From: Methanoculleus chikugoensis
GTDB lineage: Archaea; Halobacteriota; Methanomicrobia; Methanomicrobiales; Methanoculleaceae
Direction: 5' to 3'
DNA: 64,000 nt
Assembly: GCF_900095385.1 (NCBI RefSeq)
Contig: NZ_FMID01000038.1
Location: 1 to 64,000 of the forward strand
Made by a program: the position numbers and the translations under genes. Every line of letters starts with the position of its first letter. Position 1 is the first letter of the stretch. Below, in pieces: positions 58,565-64,000 of this stretch. The notes below the pieces were generated by a model. It ran no database searches. It saw nothing but the letters and a program-made list of their open reading frames with translations, and was not told where the DNA came from.

Positions 58565-59860
58565 ATGTTGAGACCACTTATTATCGGAGCAATACTCCTC
58601 GTTCTCTGCGCCGGCATCCCCGCCGTGTCCGCACTGGGAGGAGATGAAGGATGGTACCGCGTCCACTGCAACGTCGACGGTGCCAACGTCTACTTCGACG
58701 GACAGTACCAGGGTACCACCTACGGTGGGTCGCTCGACGTCCCGGTCTACACCACCGGGGCGCCCTACAGTTCCTACCGTGTCGAGAAGAGCGGGTACAA
58801 CTCGTATTCCGGCAGCCTGCCCTCGGGCCCCGCGGCAGGCCAGACCGTGGACGTCTACGCGACACTGCAGCCGGTCGAGACTACCGGCTCGATCCACGTC
58901 ACGTCAAGCCCCTCGGGTGCGGCGATCTACCTGAACGGAAACTACCGGGGCACAGCGCCGCTCACGATTCAGAGCCTCTCCCCCGGAACCTACTCCCTTG
59001 ACGCCGAGCGATCCGGCTACAACTCCGACCACGCCACCGTCACGGTCAGGTCAGGGCAGCAGTCGAACATCCAGTTCACCCTGACGCCGATCGAGCAGTA
59101 CGGGTCGATCAAGGTCACCTCCAGCCCATCGGGTGCGTACGTCTACATGGACGGCGTCTACAAGGGCCGGACGCCCCTGACGCTCACGAGCGTCTCGGCA
59201 AAGAAACACAATATCGAACTTGATCATAGCGGCTACTACGACTGGAGGTCGACCGTGACCGTGAGCCCCGGCGTGACCAGTTACGTCAACGCCTACCTGA
59301 CGACCGTCCCCTCCGAGACCACCGGCGCCATCGACGTGGTCTCCTACCCGGCAGGCGCGGATGTCTTCCTCGACGACAGGTACCAGGGCAAGACCCCCTC
59401 GGCCGGAGTATACGCGATCTCGAACGTCGCGGTCGGCTCCCACACGGTGAGAGTGGCTCTCTCCGGCTACCAGGACTACACGACGTCGGTCATCGTCAGC
59501 GGGGCGACCACGAGCCACGTCACCGCGACGCTCCAGCCCGGCCAGTCGACCTCGACGGGCTCGATCTCGGTCACCTCCTCTCCTTCGGGAGCCGAGGTCT
59601 ACGTCGACAACGTCTATAAGGGTATCACCCCGCTGAACCTCGACGGGATTGCCACCGGAACCCACGCGGTCAGGGTGGCGCTCGGCGGCTACGGCGACTG
59701 GTCGACCACCGTTCAGGTCGGCGCCGGAAGCACCGCCTCGGCCTCGGCTTCGCTCTCGCCTGTGCCGACCCAGCCCCCCCACGCGGGCGTGGCGCCCTTC
59801 GCCGCGATAGGCGCGCTCGGCGTCCTCGGGCTCCTCGTCGCGCTGCGCAGGCGGGACTGA
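58565..59860 (+). CDS. PEGA-repeat surface protein with C-terminal anchor
   Basis: 431 residues. Signal peptide (LIIGAILLVLCAGIPAVSA), one divergent N-terminal PEGA-like repeat, then four clear PEGA repeats of about 70-75 residues, each opening like GSI.VTSSPSGA.VYVD and containing Y.G.TPL and a closing SGY motif. The C-terminus is PHAGVAPFAAIGALGVLGLL followed by VALRRRD, a linker, helix and basic end. Extracellular, probably S-layer associated. Repeats differ enough to be old. Confidence 0.9.
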   Translation: MLRPLIIGAILLVLCAGIPAVSALGGDEGWYRVHCNVDGANVYFDGQYQGTTYGGSLDVPVYTTGAPYSSYRVEKSGYNSYSGSLPSGPAAGQTVDVYATLQPVETTGSIHVTSSPSGAAIYLNGNYRGTAPLTIQSLSPGTYSLDAERSGYNSDHATVTVRSGQQSNIQFTLTPIEQYGSIKVTSSPSGAYVYMDGVYKGRTPLTLTSVSAKKHNIELDHSGYYDWRSTVTVSPGVTSYVNAYLTTVPSETTGAIDVVSYPAGADVFLDDRYQGKTPSAGVYAISNVAVGSHTVRVALSGYQDYTTSVIVSGATTSHVTATLQPGQSTSTGSISVTSSPSGAEVYVDNVYKGITPLNLDGIATGTHAVRVALGGYGDWSTTVQVGAGSTASASASLSPVPTQPPHAGVAPFAAIGALGVLGLLVALRRRD

Positions 59861-59975
59861 AACACAAAGAACCCCACTCTTTTTTGAGAAGCGTAAATCT
59901 CCCGGATGTTATCGATTGACCGTTGCCGGTAAGGTCCATACCCGGACCTGATATTACCTAAAGTAATAATCAACA

Positions 59976-59987
59976 CCTATAAATATT
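59976..59987 (+). promoter_or_regulatory. TATA box of the homocysteine operon
   Basis: CCTATAAATATT centred about 26 nt before ATG 60007; leaderless transcript. Confidence 0.6.
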
Positions 59988-60006
59988 CCAAAATGAATAT
60001 ACGTTC

Positions 60007-61515
60007 ATGGCAAAGTCCCTCGACCTCATCAATGCCCGGATACGCGACGGTAGTGCACGAGTGGTTACCGCCGACGAGATGCCGGCCATCGTCGACGAAC
60101 TGGGAGAGGAAGGGGCACTGGCGGAGGTCGACGTCGTCACGACCGGGACGTTCGGGGCAATGTGCTCTACCGGTGCCTTCTTCAACTTCGGGCACGCCGA
60201 CCCCCCCATCCGGATGGAGCGCGTCTGGCTCAACGACGTTGAGGCCTACGCGGGAATTGCAGCGGTCGACGCCTACCTGGGCGCAACCCAGGAGGCCGTG
60301 TCCAGGGACCAGGTCTACGGCGGCGCCCACGTCCTCGAAGAACTCGTCGCAGGAGGCACCGTCGAACTGCGGGCAACCTCCCACGGGACCGACTGCTACC
60401 CGCGCCGGAGCATCACGACGGAGCTGCTGCTCGAGGATATGAACCAGGCGATCATGGTCAATCCGAGGAACTCCTACCAGTGTTACAACGCAGCCTCGAA
60501 CGCCACCGACCGGACACTCAACACCTACATGGGCACCCTTCTCCCGCAGTGCGGCAACGTCTCCTACTCCGGGGCAGGGACTCTCTCCCCGCTCGTAAAC
60601 GACCCCGGTTTCCGGGTCATCGGGAGCGGCGTCCCGATCTTCCTTGCGGGTGCAGAGGGGATTATCGTCGGCGAGGGGACGCAGCACTCGGCGGGCGGCG
60701 GGTTTGGAACCCTGATGGTGACCGGGGACATGAAGCAGATGCGCCAGGAGTTCCTGCGGGCGGCGGTGATGAACGGTTACGGGGTGACGATGTACGTCGG
60801 CGTCGGCGTCCCGATACCGGTGCTCGATACCGGGATCGTCCGGAGCACCGCGGTGCGTGACGAGGATATCCTGACCGAGATCATCGATTACGGCACGCCC
60901 CGGCGTGACCGCCCGTCGCTTGCGAGGGTCAGTTACGCCGACCTCAAGAGCGGCTCGGTCGAGATCGGCGGTGAGACCGTCCGGACGTCGTCGCTCTCCA
61001 GTTACCGGCGGGCACGGGCGGTTGCGACGGAACTCAAAGACTGGATCGAGCGGGGGAAGATGGAACTTGCGCTTCCCACCCGCCGGATCGACCCGGCAAA
61101 ACGCGCAAAACCCATGCGGGAGACAGCCGTCACCCCCCGCGTCCGCGACATCATGAACAGGCAGGTGATCAGCATCACGGAGGACGAGGAGATCCGGGTG
61201 GCGGCGAAGCGGCTCCTCAAAGACGAGACGAACCATCTCCCGGTTCTCGACGGGAACGGCACGCTGGTCGGGATCATCACCACCTACGACGTCTCGAAGG
61301 CGGTGGTGACGGACGGGAGGCTCCGTCAGGTGAAGGACATCATGACCCGGAACGTGATCAAGACGACACCCGACGAGCCGGTGGACGTCGCCGCCCAGAA
61401 ACTTGAGCAGAACAACATCAGCGCTCTTCCCGTGGTGGACGCGACGAACCGGGTGGTCGGCATCCTATCGGCGATCGATCTCGGGAAACTCTTCGGCGGG
61501 AGGCGGCGGCGATGA
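60007..61515 (+). CDS. L-aspartate semialdehyde sulfurtransferase (DUF39-CBS)
   Basis: 502 residues. The DUF39 domain (1-370) has conserved cysteines in TFGAMCSTGAFFNFGHADPP, GTDCYPRRS and NSYQCYNAAS. Two CBS domains follow (DIMNRQVISITEDEEIRVAA and DIMTRNVIKTTPDEPVDVAA). It is the homologue of Methanosarcina MA1821, which with its NIL-ferredoxin partner converts aspartate semialdehyde to homocysteine using sulfide or a persulfide (established there). The CBS pair may sense adenosyl compounds. ATGA overlap with the next gene. Confidence 0.92.
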   Translation: MAKSLDLINARIRDGSARVVTADEMPAIVDELGEEGALAEVDVVTTGTFGAMCSTGAFFNFGHADPPIRMERVWLNDVEAYAGIAAVDAYLGATQEAVSRDQVYGGAHVLEELVAGGTVELRATSHGTDCYPRRSITTELLLEDMNQAIMVNPRNSYQCYNAASNATDRTLNTYMGTLLPQCGNVSYSGAGTLSPLVNDPGFRVIGSGVPIFLAGAEGIIVGEGTQHSAGGGFGTLMVTGDMKQMRQEFLRAAVMNGYGVTMYVGVGVPIPVLDTGIVRSTAVRDEDILTEIIDYGTPRRDRPSLARVSYADLKSGSVEIGGETVRTSSLSSYRRARAVATELKDWIERGKMELALPTRRIDPAKRAKPMRETAVTPRVRDIMNRQVISITEDEEIRVAAKRLLKDETNHLPVLDGNGTLVGIITTYDVSKAVVTDGRLRQVKDIMTRNVIKTTPDEPVDVAAQKLEQNNISALPVVDATNRVVGILSAIDLGKLFGGRRRR

Positions 61516-61910
61516 AACTCCTGCTGACGTTCTCCCGGAAAGGAAGAGCCGACCCGGGAAGAGAACCGGTTATCGCCCGGGTGGTGAAGGAGACCGGCGT
61601 TCTCATCAACGTCGAGAAGGCCAACATCGACTCGATGGCCGGCGAGGTGTTGATCGACGTCCCGGACAGCAGCGCAGACCAGATCCGGCGGCGCCTTGAG
61701 GATCTCGGAGTCTCGGTTCGTGTGATGGAGAACGCTATTGCCCGCGACGAGGAGGAGTGCGTCGACTGCGGGGCGTGCATCAGCATCTGTCCCCAGGAGG
61801 TCTTCTCGTTCGATGCGGAGTGGGGTCTTTCCGTGCGCGCCGAACGCTGCGTCCTCTGCGGCAAGTGCATCCGGGCGTGCCCGCACGGCGCCCTCTCGCA
61901 ACAGGGATGA
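61512..61910 (+). CDS. NIL-domain/4Fe-4S ferredoxin partner (MA1822-like)
   Basis: 132 residues. The N-terminal NIL domain (VIARVVKETGVLINVEKANI and EVLIDVP) is followed by two 4Fe-4S clusters: CVDCGACISICP and CVLCGKCIRACP. It supplies electrons to the sulfurtransferase for homocysteine formation. It overlaps the upstream gene by four bases and the downstream UPF0280 gene likewise, so the three are tightly coupled. Confidence 0.92.
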   Translation: MKLLLTFSRKGRADPGREPVIARVVKETGVLINVEKANIDSMAGEVLIDVPDSSADQIRRRLEDLGVSVRVMENAIARDEEECVDCGACISICPQEVFSFDAEWGLSVRAERCVLCGKCIRACPHGALSQQG

Positions 61911-62623
61911 TCCGGGAGCACTTCGAGTTCCGCCAGACGATCGTGACGATCCTCGCCGACGAACCGCGGCAGATCGAGGCGGCGAAATCCGGCATACTGG
62001 CCGCCCGGCAGGAGGTCGAGCGGCAGATTGCCGGCGACCCGTATTTTTCGGCCACACTCGAACCGTATACTCCGAAGAACCCTGCAGAGATACCGGCGAG
62101 CATGGCCCGGGCAGCCGCGGAGGCCGGGGTCGGGCCGATGGCGGCGGTGGCGGGCGCCATAGCCCGGGCCGGGGTGGAGGCGATGGTCGAGGCCGGCGCA
62201 GCCTTCGGCCTCGTCGACAACGGGGGCGACATCGCTCTCGTAAGCGACCGCGAGGTGACGATCGGCATCTACGCGGGGGCATCACCGTTGAGCGGGCGTT
62301 TTGCGTTCCTGATCCCTCCGAGCGAGGAGATCCTCGGCATCTGCACCTCTTCGGCGACGGTGGGGCCGTCGATCAGTTTCGGCATTGCCGACGCCGTGAC
62401 GGTCATCTCCCCCGACGTCGCCGCCGCGGACGCATGGGCGACGGCGATCTGCAACCGGATCACGGTTGACGACACCTCCGTCCTCGACGACCTTCCGGGG
62501 ACAAAGATCTCGGGCGTGCTTGCCGTCATCGGCGATGCGGTGATCCGATGGGGGGATCTCCCGCCGGTCATGCGGGCAAGGGTGGACGAGCGGCTGATCA
62601 CAGCCGGGAGATCGCCGGTCTAG
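61907..62623 (+). CDS. UPF0280 family protein
   Basis: 238 residues. FEFRQTIVTILADEPRQIEAA at the start, then GPMAAVAGAIARAGVEAMVE, LVDNGGDIALVS and the Thr/Ser-rich GICTSSATVGPSISFG, all typical of UPF0280, an ApbE-like fold. Third gene of the homocysteine operon. Its role is unknown; a flavin-transfer or sulfur-related function is a guess from fold and location. ATGA start overlap at 61907. Confidence 0.88.
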   Translation: MIREHFEFRQTIVTILADEPRQIEAAKSGILAARQEVERQIAGDPYFSATLEPYTPKNPAEIPASMARAAAEAGVGPMAAVAGAIARAGVEAMVEAGAAFGLVDNGGDIALVSDREVTIGIYAGASPLSGRFAFLIPPSEEILGICTSSATVGPSISFGIADAVTVISPDVAAADAWATAICNRITVDDTSVLDDLPGTKISGVLAVIGDAVIRWGDLPPVMRARVDERLITAGRSPV

Positions 62624-62640
62624 TGCTACTGGCTTCAATT

Positions 62641-62810
62641 TGCGTGAGGCCGCACCCACCTTTATGTACCGTCAGCTCACGCAAAGAACGCGAAGGGAAG
62701 GTAGGGTACAATCAACAATCTTCGCGGCTTCGCGGCTTCGCGCCTTCGCGTGAGACCGCATCATCATCCCTATGCCGTCAATTCACGCGAAGACGCGAAG
62801 TATGTGGTCT
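62641..62810. repeat. GCGAAG hairpin repeat B, copy 3
   Basis: Best preserved copy. CTCACGCAAAGAACGCGAAGG and, after 26 nt, CTTCGCGGCTTCGCGGCTTC and GCGCCTTCGCGTGAGACCGCA form a long hairpin. A tail ATCCCTATG and a second half-repeat (TTCACGCGAAGACGCGAAG, 62781-62800) follow. No gene in 62624-62869. Confidence 0.7.
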
Positions 62811-62869
62811 ATTGACGACCTTCAAACCTCGCAAAAGACTATGCCCTCAAACGAAGGCGGCCCGACGTA

Positions 62870-63262
62870 TCAGAGGCACTCCTCCATGTAGCGGGCAATT
62901 TCTGCGTATGCCTCCGTGCCGCTGAACCGTGCGAGCGTGTTCTCCCCGTCGGTGAGGAGGACGACCGGCTCCCCGTCTTCCATCAAAAAGATCACCTCGT
63001 AGAGGTCGACCTCGTCGATGACGAGCCCCCGTGCGAGGTCCGATGCGGCGTGGAGCTGCAGCCGCTCCATCGTCAGTTCGTCCGGCGTCTCCCGGAAGTA
63101 GTAGTAAAAGACCTGGTACGCGTTGAGGAGGTCGGAGGAGAGCAGCGCTCCGCGGGTCTCTTCGTCAAGCGTATCCAGCATCTTCGCGAGAAGCTCGTCG
63201 TCGTCATCGCTCGCCTCAAAGAGGCTGTCGGCAAGTTCCGCCAGTTCCATATAGTCGGTCAT
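62870..63262 (-). CDS. Acidic hypothetical protein
   Basis: About 130 residues, strongly acidic, helical: ELADSLFEASDDDDELLAKM, DLLNAYQVFYYYFRETPDEL, and a C-terminal beta-rich part VDLYEVIFLMEDGEPVVLLT. No motif recognised. ATG 63262 preferred over 63283 by a GGTGGGAACC ribosome-binding site. Convergent with UPF0280 across repeat B3. Confidence 0.7.
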   Translation of the reverse strand: MTDYMELAELADSLFEASDDDDELLAKMLDTLDEETRGALLSSDLLNAYQVFYYYFRETPDELTMERLQLHAASDLARGLVIDEVDLYEVIFLMEDGEPVVLLTDGENTLARFSGTEAYAEIARYMEECL

Positions 63263-63346
63263 ACCCGGTTCCCACCTGCACATCCAATCTCCCGCACCGG
63301 CAAACTGCGCCGATAGCGGCCGACAGAGCCGGAACGGTGCATGAAT

Positions 63347-63355
63347 AACTATATC
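63347..63355 (+). promoter_or_regulatory. TATA box of the winged-helix-trm56 operon
   Basis: AACTATATC centred about 27 nt before GTG 63381, consistent with a leaderless transcript with a GTG start. Confidence 0.55.
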
Positions 63356-63380
63356 GGTCTCCCCGGAAAAAAGAATAGGT

Positions 63381-63662
63381 GTGCGTGAGGAAGATCTGGA
63401 CTGGGCCGTATATCACCGGATTCCCGAAACCGGCGACATTACGGTCGAAGACCTGGTAGCAGACACCGGATTTGAGCCCGGTGCGGTGACGGCATCGCTC
63501 GAGCGTCTTGAACATTACCTTCTTATCAGAAAGACGGGGAAGATGGTGCGCCTTCTCTCCATCCAGGAATCGCTGATAGAGTGCCAGTGCCGCCATACCA
63601 GAGAAGACCTGCCGTTCGTCATCGAGAACGGGGTTATCCGGGCAAAAAGGAGCGAGGAATGA
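63381..63662 (+). CDS. Small winged-helix protein
   Basis: 93 residues from [42 protein letters not shown] and [13 protein letters not shown] form a winged helix with a short C-terminal tail. It precedes trm56 with ATGA overlap. Archaeal genomes often pair such an HTH with trm56. Target DNA or RNA unknown. Confidence 0.8.
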   Translation: MREEDLDWAVYHRIPETGDITVEDLVADTGFEPGAVTASLERLEHYLLIRKTGKMVRLLSIQESLIECQCRHTREDLPFVIENGVIRAKRSEE

Positions 63663-64000
63663 GCGGGATGCCCGAAGTAGCCGTGCTCCGGATAGGCCAC
63701 CGGCCCGAACGCGACCAGCGGGTGACGACCCACGTCGGGCTCGCGGCGCGGGCGCTCGGTGCCCGGGGGATGTACCTCGCCGCAGACGATCCCGGTGTCG
63801 CTTTGAGCATAACGGACGTGGCAGACCGGTGGGGAGGAGACTTCTTCATCGAGAACGACGTGAAGTGGCGACGGTGTATCCAGGACTGGAAGGCCGCCGG
63901 CGGCAAGGTCGCCCACCTCACGATGTACGGGCTCCGGATGACCGACGTCATCGACGAGATCCGCGGAGAGGAGCGGGTGCTCGTCGTGGTGGGGGCGGAG
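63659..64000 (+). CDS. tRNA (cytidine(56)-2'-O)-methyltransferase Trm56, 5' part
   Basis: 114 residues visible, cut by the window end. [20 protein letters not shown] and [11 protein letters not shown] at the start, [20 protein letters not shown] and [20 protein letters not shown], then LVVVGAE. This is archaeal Trm56 (SPOUT), which methylates C56 in the T-loop of tRNAs. ATG 63659 overlaps the previous stop codon; ATG 63668 is possible. Confidence 0.93.
   Translation, partial: MSGMPEVAVLRIGHRPERDQRVTTHVGLAARALGARGMYLAADDPGVALSITDVADRWGGDFFIENDVKWRRCIQDWKAAGGKVAHLTMYGLRMTDVIDEIRGEERVLVVVGAE

Noticed and set aside
59977-61236. 419-codon frame antisense to the sulfurtransferase gene
   Set aside because: Shadow of the DUF39-CBS coding sequence.
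62641-62810. CRISPR array at the GCGAAG repeats
   Set aside because: Units are 6-9 nt, adjacent and inverted, without constant-length unique spacers or cas genes.

Overview
This window is chromosomal DNA of a GC-rich methanogenic archaeon, most likely order Methanomicrobiales and close to Methanoculleus (inferred from gene content, not from a database search). Archaeal marks include PCNA with the primase large subunit, ribosomal protein S17e, Alba, archaeal-type AlaS, Trm56, CobY, FtsZ behind a small ribbon-helix-helix gene, the archaeosine radical-SAM enzyme RaSEA, and many TATA boxes about 26 nt before leaderless start codons. The aspartate-semialdehyde sulfurtransferase/NIL-ferredoxin pair and an FmdE-domain protein point to a methanogen.

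Layout. 1-4470: a structured repeat, tRNA-Ser, a surface protein, RaSEA, an ornithine-cyclodeaminase-like enzyme and a second, inverted copy of the repeat. 4472-6063: cobamide genes cobY-cobD. 6261-9980: RHH regulator-ftsZ, a coiled-coil protein and a DUF373 membrane protein. 11005-15571: a long minus-strand run (HD hydrolase, ThiN, S17e, dapA, dapB, a 57-residue ferredoxin, asd, alba). 15842-17589: pcn-priL. 17835-21267: rlmE-moaA, an unknown protein and an M20 peptidase. 21441-26187: envelope glycan genes (flippase-like protein, GT2, WecB, GT39), partly of lower GC. 26544-35132: lipoprotein, tRNA-Arg, QueG-like Fe-S protein, AddB-like nuclease, transporter-like protein, CooC-like ATPase, flavin reductase and small cysteine-rich proteins. 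35401-41834: metal P-type ATPase, TrmO, a metal ABC transporter led by an FmdE-domain protein, and a methyltransferase. 41835-44690: an accessory stretch with a decayed Fic gene, palindromes, SugE, ferredoxin and a candidate small RNA. 44693-52133: DUF421, hxlB-aminotransferase-M42 peptidase, lhr-metallophosphoesterase. 52433-64000: DUF2179 protein, zinc ribbon, membrane-bound HTH regulator, alaS, SWIM and Nif3 proteins, PEGA surface protein, the homocysteine-forming operon with UPF0280, and the start of trm56.

The metabolic thread is aspartate semialdehyde. Asd makes it, DapA/DapB take it to diaminopimelate and lysine, and the DUF39-CBS protein with its NIL-ferredoxin partner takes it to homocysteine.

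The least explained content is intergenic. A roughly 260-nt structured element is present twice in opposite orientation, with hairpin stems kept by compensating changes. A GCGAAG-rich hairpin repeat occurs at three loci. There is a promoter-linked, multi-hairpin candidate sRNA at 44528-44690, a hairpin leader before the metal ATPase, and relic IS200/IS605-like end hairpins. None of these could be searched against databases here.
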